From an uncultured Acidobacteriota bacterium (GTDB lineage Bacteria > Acidobacteriota > Blastocatellia > Pyrinomonadales > Pyrinomonadaceae): a stretch of DNA of 43,650 nt. Below are positions 7,990 to 15,333 of the stretch, in pieces (the stretch's first letter is position 1; each line of letters opens with the position of its first letter). The stretch covers positions 1 to 43,650 of the forward strand of contig CADEGD010000032.1 in assembly GCA_902826795.1 (NCBI GenBank), given 5' to 3'. Both the position numbers and the translations under genes were made by a program. Under the pieces are notes generated by a model that was not told the origin of the DNA, did not search any database, and worked only from the letters and a program-made list of their open reading frames with translations.

Positions 7990-8747
7990 TGTCCAGAGCA
8001 TTTTCGATCGTCGCCGTTTTGTTGATGGCAGTGGTGTTTCCCGCCGTCGGATTTGCTCAGGATGCGGCTCCCGCACCTGCCGAAACCGCGAATCCGATCG
8101 TCCTAATAATCGTTATCGGAGCGCTGGCCCTCGCTCCGTTCGGGCTGATAATGCTCACGTCGTTCGTCAAGATCGCCGTCGTATTGTCGATCCTGCGAAG
8201 TGCTCTCGGTACGCAACAAGTACCGCCGAATCAGGTGATCACCGGCATCTCTCTAATCCTGACGATCTTCATAATGTCGCCGGTCGTCGAGAAAATGTAT
8301 GCCGAGGCGGGAACCGTTCCGAACACGACGGCCATCTTCTCCGAGATGTCGGTGACGGAGCTGCTCGAAGCTTCAAAGCGAGGAAAGGAACCGCTGAGAA
8401 AATTCCTCGTCCTTCACGCCGACCCTGCTCACCAGAAATTATTTTTCGACCTCTCGCAGCGGATGGCCGTCAAAAATGGGAATGACCCGAGTGCGATCAC
8501 GGCAGATGAGTTTCGCGTTATCGTGCCGTCGTTCGTCACTACACAGCTTACCGAAGCGTTTCAGATCGGATTTCTTATCTTTATTCCTTTTCTCGTGATC
8601 GACATGGTCGTAGCGAACATCCTCCAAGCGATGGGAATGTTCATGCTTTCACCGACTGTCATTTCACTGCCGTTCAAGCTGCTGCTTTTCGTTCTGGTCA
8701 ATGGCTGGGAGCTTTTGATCAAAAACCTTGTGCTGCATTTCGTCTGA
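7989..8747 (+). CDS. sctR: Type III secretion export gate protein SctR (FliP family)
   Basis: SctR forms the pentameric core of the export gate in the inner membrane. The 252-residue protein has the family features: a first helix leading into LMLTSFVKIAVVLSILRSAL-type sequence (about 55-75), the QVPPNQVITGISLILT segment, a central soluble domain with DEFRVIVPSFVTTQLTEAF, and the C-terminal membrane pair with FLVIDMVVANILQAMGM and LSPTVISLPFKLLLFVLVNGW. Residues 1-23 form a clear signal peptide ending in GFAQ, followed by an Ala/Pro linker. A cleavable signal is typical of flagellar FliP and unusual in virulence-type SctR. The ATG overlaps the stop of the FliO-like gene. Confidence 0.96.
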   Translation: MSRAFSIVAVLLMAVVFPAVGFAQDAAPAPAETANPIVLIIVIGALALAPFGLIMLTSFVKIAVVLSILRSALGTQQVPPNQVITGISLILTIFIMSPVVEKMYAEAGTVPNTTAIFSEMSVTELLEASKRGKEPLRKFLVLHADPAHQKLFFDLSQRMAVKNGNDPSAITADEFRVIVPSFVTTQLTEAFQIGFLIFIPFLVIDMVVANILQAMGMFMLSPTVISLPFKLLLFVLVNGWELLIKNLVLHFV

Positions 8748-8775
8748 GTCTGACTGACTCGTATAGGAGAAAACG

Positions 8776-9045
8776 GTGGACACATTTTCACAAGCCGCAA
8801 CCCAGGGACTTTGGCTGATCCTGATCTTGTCGCTTTTGCCTCTGCTCGCGAGCTTGATAGTCGGCCTGGTGATAAGTCTTTTCCAGGCACTGACGCAGAT
8901 TCAGGAGCAGACGTTGACCTTCGTTCCGAAGATCATCGCCACGATCCTCGTAATCATGGTCACCTTTGCGGGAACGCTGGAGTATCTTGTCGACTTCACC
9001 AAGAACATCTTTGAACTGATACTCAAGGTCCCAAGTTTGCGATAG
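8776..9045 (+). CDS. sctS: Type III secretion export gate protein SctS (FliQ family)
   Basis: This 89-residue protein has the two-helix hairpin of FliQ/SctS (about 13-38 and 50-75). The conserved loop VISLFQALTQIQEQTLTFVPKI lies between and into the second helix. Four copies close around the SctR-SctT gate. The start is GTG 8776 with AGGAG 8 nt upstream. Length and sequence are normal for the family. It lies 28 bp after sctR and 4 bp before sctT. Confidence 0.96.
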   Translation: MDTFSQAATQGLWLILILSLLPLLASLIVGLVISLFQALTQIQEQTLTFVPKIIATILVIMVTFAGTLEYLVDFTKNIFELILKVPSLR

Positions 9046-9049
9046 TTCG

Positions 9050-9907
9050 ATGGATGAATTTCTGAAGCTGCTGGAACTCGTTCTCACGATCTTCGAGGTC
9101 GGCCAGAACCCGCAAGCGTTTCTCGTCCTGTTCGGACTTTGTTTCGCTCGATTCGTCTCGTTCGTTGCGATCGTTCCGTTTTTCGGCGGAGCGGTCGTTC
9201 CGGCCCCGGTCAAGATCGCCCTCGCAACCGCCCTTACGATCGTCGCCTATCCTTCGCTGGTTGCGGAACTGCCGACCGATGGCAGCCCGTTAGGATTCGG
9301 CGCCGTTGGATTTATCGGGATGCTGGCGAAGGAAGCTTTCGTCGGCTTCACATTGGGCTTCGTCGCTTCCCTCGTATTCGAAGCGATTCAGGTTGCGGGA
9401 CGAATAGCCGACTTTCAACGCGGCTCCACGATGAGCGAACTTTTTGCTCCGCAGCTTCAAGAGAGAGTTTCAGAGCTCGGGCAATTTAATCTGCAGCTCG
9501 CAATCGCGATATTTCTTGCGACCGGAGCTCATCTCGCATTTATCCGTACCCTCGTAGGCAGTTACGAATTTATTCCAGCCCTGAAGTTTCCTAATATCCA
9601 AGCTGGTTGGATCCCTGCCGCCGAGTTCCTGACGATCATGACGGGATATGTACTGAGCCTCGGGATACAACTAGCGATACCGATCGTAATCACGCTTTTG
9701 CTCGCCGATCTATTTTTCGGCCTGATCAACCGCGTCGCTCCACAGGTCAATGTCTTCTTTCTCAGCATGCCGGTGAAGATGTGGCTCGGTATCTTCGTTG
9801 TCGCCGTGATGATGCCGTTTCTTATTCAGCGATTCATCGATTTCTTCGGCATCTCCTACGACGCGTTTGAATATATGATCCAGTTCTTCGCCGATATGTA
9901 TAAATAA
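9050..9907 (+). CDS. sctT: Type III secretion export gate protein SctT (FliR family)
   Basis: SctT is the single-copy gate component that completes the SctR5-SctT pore. The 285-residue protein has about six to eight hydrophobic segments across its length. Family motifs are visible: RFVSFVAIVPFFGGAVVPAPVKIALA near residues 29-55, EAFVGFTLGFVASLVFEAIQVAGRIAD in the middle with a conserved polar GRIADFQRG, and LLADLFFGLINRVAPQVNVFFLSMPVK near residues 222-248. It lacks a fused SctU domain. There is no strong Shine-Dalgarno sequence; the start lies 4 bp after the sctS stop, which points to coupling. It is the last gene of the cluster and is followed by a terminator. Confidence 0.95.
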   Translation: MDEFLKLLELVLTIFEVGQNPQAFLVLFGLCFARFVSFVAIVPFFGGAVVPAPVKIALATALTIVAYPSLVAELPTDGSPLGFGAVGFIGMLAKEAFVGFTLGFVASLVFEAIQVAGRIADFQRGSTMSELFAPQLQERVSELGQFNLQLAIAIFLATGAHLAFIRTLVGSYEFIPALKFPNIQAGWIPAAEFLTIMTGYVLSLGIQLAIPIVITLLLADLFFGLINRVAPQVNVFFLSMPVKMWLGIFVVAVMMPFLIQRFIDFFGISYDAFEYMIQFFADMYK

Positions 9908-9913
9908 GCGACT

Positions 9914-9956
9914 GCTGTCGAACGTTTTTAGTTCGACAGCGGCCAAAAGTTTTTTG
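9914..9956 (+). terminator. Terminator of the type III export operon
   Basis: A perfect 10-bp stem, GCTGTCGAAC (9914-9923) with GTTCGACAGC (9931-9940), closes a T-rich 7-nt loop. The T6 run at 9950-9955 lies after a short GGCCAAAAG spacer. It sits between the convergent sctT and lipase-like genes. Confidence 0.7.
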
Positions 9957-9963
9957 GGACGAC

Positions 9964-10932
9964 TTAGTTAACCCTTGCCGGCAGCGGAACGTCCGGTGCG
10001 ACATTATCTATCCCATGGTTGCTTCCGATCGAACGCGGGTCAAAGATCGATCCGCGGCCTTCCACTGCGATCTCGTTGCCGGGCCGGACATTCGGGCCGA
10101 ACGCTCGATCGAACAAGGTCAACGCCTCGCCTGGAACATAATACTGAGTTATGCGGCGTGAGTCGCGAATGTTTTCGAACGGATTCAGGCTGAACCGATT
10201 CAAAGCAAGCGGAGCCGCGTTGATGCCGGTCGCGGGAATGTTGGTTTTGATGGACGCGTATGACGCCAGGCCTCCTCCAAGCGAATGCCCGGTAAGCCTC
10301 ACGTTACTCCCGTCGATCGCCTGCCATTTTCTTGCGAAATCGAGAGCTTGTCGATATTGGGTGCTTGGAAGCCCAAGTCCCTGAGCAGCGTTATTTCGCC
10401 AGTCCGCTCCGTCGTTAGAACCTGCATAGGCTACGATCGTTCTTCGATCCGAAGGGTCGGTCGGCCTCAGCGCGATCGCACGAAATCCCGAACGGCTGTC
10501 GGATTGCATGTCCACGACTTCCCAAGTTTTTCCATCCGGGAAACGGAATTGTTCACCGACGTTCGCGCCGTAAGCCAACTGGCTTGCTCCTTTGGATTCC
10601 GCGAATGACAAGCCTTGGGCCGCCGGAGGATTCGAAGTTCCCGGATGTCCGATCGCGTCCAGTCCGCGTCCGGCAAGGTTCCTAGCCCGTTGGGTAGCGT
10701 TCCAGGATTGCTCCAACCCGAATCTGGTAACGCTGGCCTGAAACCTCATCGTCCCGATCGCGGCATCACGCCCGAATTCGGCGCCGTTGATAACCGCTCG
10801 GCCGGTCGTTTCGGTGACCCTCGCAAAAGTCGAGCCTACGTCACGCGCACGGTCAACCGCGTTGTCCCTTACCGTATCCAATGTCCTCAGTGCATTCGAA
10901 CCGGCGTTCTTTATTCCATCGAGTAGTCCCAT
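9964..10932 (-). CDS. Class-3 lipase-like alpha/beta hydrolase, candidate secreted effector
   Basis: The 322-residue protein has a GHSLGGG nucleophile elbow with serine 217, inside LTGHSLGGGLASYA, as in class-3 lipases and phospholipases. A possible catalytic histidine is H306 (NHGIDN near the C-terminus). The preceding TIVAYAGSNDGADWRNNAAQ segment matches the oxyanion/lid-side region of these lipases. There is no Sec signal peptide. The first 120 residues are a long amphipathic helical region rich in Arg, Ala, Asn and Thr, unlike the front of ordinary secreted lipases. The start at 10932 has AAGGAGA upstream. It is convergent with the type III export operon. A signal-less lipase beside such a system is a reasonable effector candidate, since phospholipase effectors are known; delivery is inference. 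Confidence 0.82.
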   Translation of the reverse strand: MGLLDGIKNAGSNALRTLDTVRDNAVDRARDVGSTFARVTETTGRAVINGAEFGRDAAIGTMRFQASVTRFGLEQSWNATQRARNLAGRGLDAIGHPGTSNPPAAQGLSFAESKGASQLAYGANVGEQFRFPDGKTWEVVDMQSDSRSGFRAIALRPTDPSDRRTIVAYAGSNDGADWRNNAAQGLGLPSTQYRQALDFARKWQAIDGSNVRLTGHSLGGGLASYASIKTNIPATGINAAPLALNRFSLNPFENIRDSRRITQYYVPGEALTLFDRAFGPNVRPGNEIAVEGRGSIFDPRSIGSNHGIDNVAPDVPLPARVN

Positions 10933-11045
10933 TGCAGATTTTCTCCTTGCTGCAATGGTTATCGCGCGTTGTAGGCGGATGTTTCCCCGAAAGTCGCGAA
11001 AGGGTCGAATACGTAGCTGGATCGGGTTCGCGGATCCGTCATTCT

Positions 11046-12014
11046 TTAATTCCTGAATGTCCGTCCGATACGATCTGAAATACCGTAAATTTGGTGGAGG
11101 GGGATCGCCTTAAAGAGCTTGTAGCCGCCAACGGCGGCGAGGCCGGCGGACGCGATGCAGCCGCACTGAGAACAATCCGGCGTTCCGCCGAATTGGCACG
11201 GCGTGACTCGGCTCTTTAGATCGGCTGTGACATTGAGCGTCGTTTTGGAAAAGATACATTCGTCGGGAGAGGCGGGCGGTTTGCGATATCCTTTGGCGAC
11301 GAGGTCGCCGAATACAAGTTTCGGATACTTCCCGCTAAGCACTTCGAGTTCGCTGATCGTGCGTTCGCGCAGTGCGGGGCCGAGTATCTCGGCGTCGTTG
11401 GCCCCGATCTGAGGCGTAAAGAAACTCATCCAGATATGCCGGACCTCAGGCTGCAAAGACCAGAAATGCATGAACTCTTCGAAATAGCCCTCGCGCTCAG
11501 CGGTTTGTGACGTGACCGTGCAGTGGACGGTGATCGAATGGCCCTTGATGTTGCGAAGAATGCGTTCGTACGTGGCGGGCTTTCTGCGTGCGTCGTGTTC
11601 GGGCTGAAGGCCGTCAATAGATACAACTATGTAAAGCCCCTTGATGCTCGCCCATTCTCTCGGTATCTCGCGGACGGCGCTCGTAACGATCTGAACCGCG
11701 ACGCCGCGTTCGGCGATCTTTGGAAGCAGCTCGTTCAGCTCGCGGAATCTCACCAAGGGCTCACCGCCGACGATCGAAAGATGAAGCGGTTTATGCTTCT
11801 CTACGAGAGCCAAGACGTTCGCGATGAGGTCGTCGCCCTTAAAGTCGGCGAGTTCACGCAGGTTGCCGGCGCCGTTGAGATGCTCCGGTTCATATGCGTA
11901 GCAGCCGGGACACCTCAGAGGGCATTCGCGGGTGATCTCGATCGAAAGCGACGGATAGCCGCCAGCTAATATCTTTCCCCACGCCTTAAAAACATCAAGC
12001 TTATTCAAAATCAA
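11046..12014 (-). CDS. Radical SAM enzyme of unknown substrate under a B12 riboswitch
   Basis: The 322-residue protein has the radical SAM cluster motif at C31, C35 and C38 (ECPLRCPGC), followed by the SIVGGEPL glycine-rich SAM site and VSIDGL. The C-terminal third has another group of cysteines (DECIF, then TPCQFGGTPDCSQCGC), suggesting a SPASM-like domain or an auxiliary Fe-S site. It has no B12-binding domain. No ATG is available in frame at the front: the frame opens at TTG 12014, with GAGG touching it, while a second TTG at 12008 has GAGG 6 nt upstream and is the better spaced start. A cobalamin riboswitch and a terminator lie in its leader, so B12 probably represses it. No cobalamin-pathway or peptide-substrate gene is adjacent. 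Confidence 0.85.
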   Translation of the reverse strand: MILNKLDVFKAWGKILAGGYPSLSIEITRECPLRCPGCYAYEPEHLNGAGNLRELADFKGDDLIANVLALVEKHKPLHLSIVGGEPLVRFRELNELLPKIAERGVAVQIVTSAVREIPREWASIKGLYIVVSIDGLQPEHDARRKPATYERILRNIKGHSITVHCTVTSQTAEREGYFEEFMHFWSLQPEVRHIWMSFFTPQIGANDAEILGPALRERTISELEVLSGKYPKLVFGDLVAKGYRKPPASPDECIFSKTTLNVTADLKSRVTPCQFGGTPDCSQCGCIASAGLAAVGGYKLFKAIPLHQIYGISDRIGRTFRN

Positions 12015-12096
12015 CCTCGTTCGAATATCGAAACCGGAGCGGAATCGTAACCTGTCGCAACCGGCATAGCTGTACTTAATTAGATTGTTTTTCGTG

Positions 12097-12155
12097 AAAA
12101 AGAGGCGGGAACGCCCGAAGTGAGGGCTTCGATCGGGGTGTTGCCGTGACCGCCT
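12097..12155 (-). terminator. Attenuator terminator between riboswitch and radical SAM gene
   Basis: Read on the minus strand, an outer stem AGGCGG/CCGCCT encloses GCCC/GGGC and is followed directly by CTTTTTC. It lies 30 nt after the riboswitch and 83 nt before the start codon, where a riboswitch-controlled terminator is expected. Confidence 0.65.
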
Positions 12156-12184
12156 GCTTTATTCGCGAAAGCATCGTCAATTCG

Positions 12185-12355
12185 ACAAAGGCAGGTCTCC
12201 TGGCTAAGTAACCTGTTCCATGCCGTCCTTCCCGTTCGTTTAGAACAGTGGACATTATCGGCAGGAACACACCGCGTTACTCACAGTTGCGCGACAGCTC
12301 GTGATTTACACACGATTCCCTATTAATCTGCGGTTAAGCAGAACCTCGGTCGTTT
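12185..12355 (-). promoter_or_regulatory. Cobalamin (B12) riboswitch
   Basis: On the minus strand the classic conserved blocks appear in order: TTAATAGGGAATC, then GTGTAAATC, then GCTGTCGCGCAACTGTGA, then CCACTG and GGGAAGG, and finally the B12 box AGCCAGGAGACCTGCC (12205-12190). Order, spacing and the near-perfect B12 box make this a clear cobalamin riboswitch. The downstream terminator and radical SAM gene are its only target on this strand within reach. A 64-codon frame running through it is not a gene. Confidence 0.95.
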
Positions 12356-12443
12356 TGATTTGAAAATAACAATTAACCTTCGAGCAAAACTATATCAGGG
12401 CGACGCGCTATCGACCAAATGAACCGCGCACGCCTCGCCCTAA

Positions 12444-12481
12444 CAAAAAGAGCGTCACACCGAAAAACAACGATGTGACGC
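12444..12481 (-). terminator. Terminator of tRNA-Phe transcript
   Basis: On the minus strand, GCGTCACA (12481-12474) pairs with TGTGACGC (12459-12452) and is followed by TCTTTTTG. It lies 27 nt after the 3' end of the tRNA. Confidence 0.75.
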
Positions 12482-12507
12482 CATGTCTTATCTTTAGAAA
12501 ACTTAAG

Positions 12508-12583
<76 letters not shown>

Positions 12584-12763
12584 ATTCGTCACCCGCCTGC
12601 GGCGAGCAAACTTTGAGTTTAGATAAGGGTAGTTTGTATGTCAAACCGAATCCGATGGTGGTGACTTTTCGAACTGTTTGTGGGAAAGTGCAGTATGTAC
12701 CGATCACTCAGTGTGAGTTAGGAGAGCGACTTTTCGAAGTCAAAATCATATACGGAGCTTTAA

Positions 12764-13234
12764 ATGAAATTTGTAATCATCACCAGTTTTCTTTGTGCCT
12801 TGATCACGGCCGGATGCGGATCGACACCGCAAGCGAACGCGAATAACTCGGCCGTCAATGGTGTCAGCAATACACGGCTTCAGAACGTAGATCCGAAAGA
12901 CCTCCCTCCGGGCTTGTCTGCAAGTCCGTTAGCGCCGGCGAACGGCACGGCTCCGGGGATCGATCCCGCGAATGCTGTTAACTCCGCTCCTAAGGGCGCG
13001 ACGCCGACGCCTGGAATTCCCGATCCGGCATCGATGAACAAACCTCAGAAGCCCGGAGCGACGCCAACGCCTGGCATTCCCGATCCGGCAACGATGAAGA
13101 AGCAGATGGAGGAGATCAAGAAGAGGCTGAACAGTAACGCAAACCAAGCACCGCCGCCGCCTCCTCCTCCTCCCGGAGCATCAGACGGGCAGATGATGCG
13201 AAAGCAGAGAAAGATCGCGAACGCGAACAATTGA
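12764..13234 (+). CDS. Proline-rich lipoprotein with a duplicated segment
   Basis: The 156-residue protein starts at ATG 12764 with GGAG 8-9 nt upstream. Residues 1-17 form a lipoprotein signal with cysteine 18 (LITAGC) as the probable lipidation site. The mature part is disordered and rich in Ala, Pro, Asn and Ser. A segment reading GATPTPGIPDPA occurs twice about 24 residues apart, with matching DNA repeats, followed by a charged helix (MKKQMEEIKKRL) and eight prolines in a row. The C-terminus is basic. I do not recognise a family. The make-up suggests an envelope spacer or a protein tethered to the membrane. It converges on the 294-aa exported protein with a shared terminator. Confidence 0.82.
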   Translation: MKFVIITSFLCALITAGCGSTPQANANNSAVNGVSNTRLQNVDPKDLPPGLSASPLAPANGTAPGIDPANAVNSAPKGATPTPGIPDPASMNKPQKPGATPTPGIPDPATMKKQMEEIKKRLNSNANQAPPPPPPPPGASDGQMMRKQRKIANANN

Positions 13235-13236
13235 TC

Positions 13237-13275
13237 AAAAAAAATGGCGAAGCCGGTCGGCTCCGCCATTTTTGT
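13237..13275. terminator. Bidirectional terminator
   Basis: AAAATGGCG pairs with CGCCATTTT around a GC-rich loop (13241-13272), with an A run on the left and a T run on the right. It serves both the lipoprotein gene and the convergent 294-aa gene. Confidence 0.88.
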
Positions 13276-13291
13276 TTGCACTTGGGCAATC

Positions 13292-14176
13292 TTAAGGAGT
13301 CATGTTAACGCCGAAGTCAAAGAACTTCGCACCTACACCGGCAGCCGTGTTCGAGTTGCCGGAGTTGAGAAGCATGAAGCCATACTCACCCTTCTTGAGT
13401 TCAAGTGCAGGGGTCACCTTAAAGATTCCGTTGCCAAGGTCTTCTGCTTGAAGCGGGACCACGTATTCGTCGGAGAGTCCGCCCTTTGCGCCCCAAGAAT
13501 TACTTTTGGAGATCGTGACTTCGCGGTTGTCGCTTCGTTGGTTGAAGCGGACAAGTGTGAATTCGTTCGGCGTAGCCGGGATGCCGCTCGAGGTGTTGAG
13601 GCCGCCGGTCGAATTGTCGAGGTAGAAATAAAACACCGGGGCCGTAGCCTTTATCTGCATCGTGGCGCTTCGGCCGGGAAGGTTCGTCTTTGTCTTTACC
13701 TTGCCAAGCCCAAACGGCGTGATCGATGCCGTGAACATTCCGCCCGTGCGATTCTGTCCTGACACATTGGCCGAAAGCTGCGTCATCTTTCGCTGGCCGT
13801 CTCGCTCTTCCAACAGATAGATGCCGTAGTTTTTCTTCGACATCGGATCGTTCGGGTCGCCCATTGCTCCGACCGGAGCCGCGCCCGACGGACTAGTCGA
13901 AGCATCCGAACTCCGGCCGGTTTTGGCTTCGAGCATCGCTCCGACAACATCGTCGCCAACACCCGACTGTTTCAACTTGATCAAGGCATTTGTCGACAGG
14001 TCGAAATTGGATTTCGACGTTCGGATCTTTCCAATAATGACCGAACCCGCAAGGCCCGCTTTGGTGAGGGAAATTACCTCGTCGTTCGTCATCACTTCAT
14101 CTTGAGCGCTTACGGCGCCGATCGCACCGAACGCCAGCATGAAAGCGACGGCAAACGCGAATACTCTGGTTTTCAT
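13292..14176 (-). CDS. Exported 294-aa protein of unknown function
   Basis: The 294-residue protein has a signal peptide (1-24, ending VSAQ) and a good AAGGAG site before the ATG at 14176. Residues about 29-85 read TNDEVISLTKAGLAGSVIIGKI and onward to a short helical repeat, a pattern I associate with exported acidobacterial proteins of unknown function. After a Ser/Pro/Gly linker (85-110), the rest is beta-rich and soluble (about 115-294), with a short segment near 180-190 describing a hydrophobic strand. No catalytic motif is visible. It is 51 bp from the VWFA gene on the same strand, so the two may be co-transcribed. Confidence 0.8.
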   Translation of the reverse strand: MKTRVFAFAVAFMLAFGAIGAVSAQDEVMTNDEVISLTKAGLAGSVIIGKIRTSKSNFDLSTNALIKLKQSGVGDDVVGAMLEAKTGRSSDASTSPSGAAPVGAMGDPNDPMSKKNYGIYLLEERDGQRKMTQLSANVSGQNRTGGMFTASITPFGLGKVKTKTNLPGRSATMQIKATAPVFYFYLDNSTGGLNTSSGIPATPNEFTLVRFNQRSDNREVTISKSNSWGAKGGLSDEYVVPLQAEDLGNGIFKVTPALELKKGEYGFMLLNSGNSNTAAGVGAKFFDFGVNMTP

Positions 14177-14227
14177 TCTTCTTCTCCTTAGGCAATCCGC
14201 CCCTTTGCTAAATTGGGAAAGTCTGGA

Positions 14228-15292
14228 TCATTCCGGTTTGCGGATCCTGGTCTCGCGAACTCGAATATTCAGATTCGGGCGGTTAATTCTAACTTTTAGG
14301 GTATAGGTGACGCCCGGAAGGCGTTCATCGCTAGGATAATAACCTAAACTGTACGTTTTGCGAAGTTCTTCGGCGATCTTTGTGAAAGCGTTGTTCAGGT
14401 TCGTGGCGGAGGAAACCTTGAAGACCTGCCCACCGCTTGAATCGGCAACCGAACCTAGAAACTCACGCGCCTCTTCATAATCTATTTCCCGTTCGCCTTT
14501 ACCGGGCGGAGCTTCGTAGATATAAGGCTTGTCGTCTTCATCGTACCTGATCTGGGCGTCTTTGCGACGATTTTTTCGTACATCGTCGTAGGTGTCGTAT
14601 CGCAGCGGATACACGATAACGTCATCCTCTTCGACAAGGCCGAGGATCTCTTTCTTCGAAGATTTTGCGCTGTAAGTGTCAACGCCGTCGCTTAGCATCA
14701 AGATCGCTTTGCGGCCCCGTATGGATCCAAGCTGTCGATTCAAGGCGATGTCCATCGCATCGAAAACGCTGGTGCCGGAGCCGGTTCGTGTCGCTTCGAT
14801 GGCGAGCTTTAGAACTCGCCGATCCGAAGTGGGCTGGCACAGCACTTTAGGTTTCTCGTCGAATGCGATGACGGTGACCTTGTCGTTCTCTTTAAGCTGG
14901 GCGATGAACTGGAGAGCGGCCGACTGGATCTCGTCAAGCTTGAAAACTGTCGAGTAGCTCATGTCGAGGAGCAAAGCGACTGTAAACGGTTGATCGACGC
15001 TGGAGAAATAGGCGACCTTCTGTTCCTGGCCATTCTCGAACAGGCGAAACTCGACTTGCTTCAGGTCGGTCAGCGGCCGTGAATCTTTTGAAGTAACGCG
15101 TACGGGAACAGTGACGAGGTCGGTCTCAACCTTGATCGTGTCGTCGCTTGACGGCGGAGAGGCCTCAACCGCTTTCGGCTTTATCCGTGTCGTGCTTTCC
15201 GAATAAGAAGTTTGCCTGCCGGACTGGCCAATAGCCACAGATGTCGCGACCGTTAGCAACGCTATGATCTTGATGATCTTGTGAGGTATCAC
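14228..15292 (-). CDS. Exported VWFA-domain protein, acidobacterial type
   Basis: The 354-residue protein has an N-terminal signal peptide (about 1-22) followed by a Ser/Pro linker. Then comes the segment FRLFENGQEQKVAYFSSVDQP, typical of the acidobacterial VWFA-related family. The VWFA domain begins at about residue 104 with the metal-binding MIDAS motif D110-M-S112-Y-S114. TGSGTSVFDA and LMLSDGVDT supply the remaining conserved parts. The C-terminal end carries a TYSLGYYP segment also common in this family. These proteins are exported and probably mediate protein contacts; their partners are mostly unknown. It lies upstream of the 294-aa gene and downstream of glnE with only 41 bp between, so read-through from glnE is possible. 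Confidence 0.88.
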   Translation of the reverse strand: MIPHKIIKIIALLTVATSVAIGQSGRQTSYSESTTRIKPKAVEASPPSSDDTIKVETDLVTVPVRVTSKDSRPLTDLKQVEFRLFENGQEQKVAYFSSVDQPFTVALLLDMSYSTVFKLDEIQSAALQFIAQLKENDKVTVIAFDEKPKVLCQPTSDRRVLKLAIEATRTGSGTSVFDAMDIALNRQLGSIRGRKAILMLSDGVDTYSAKSSKKEILGLVEEDDVIVYPLRYDTYDDVRKNRRKDAQIRYDEDDKPYIYEAPPGKGEREIDYEEAREFLGSVADSSGGQVFKVSSATNLNNAFTKIAEELRKTYSLGYYPSDERLPGVTYTLKVRINRPNLNIRVRETRIRKPE

Positions 15293-15333
15293 TGAGGTTA
15301 GTATAACGACGATCCGCCTTCGACTAAAAGAAT

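Noticed and set aside
4408..9907. The cluster as a plain flagellar operon
   Set aside because: No flagellin, hook, rod, motor or FlhA genes are seen, and the SctU linker is virulence-like. It is not fully excluded because FliO and the SctR signal peptide are flagellar traits.
12076..12270. 64-codon minus-strand reading frame
   Set aside because: It lies across the cobalamin riboswitch and attenuator and has no protein-like pattern.
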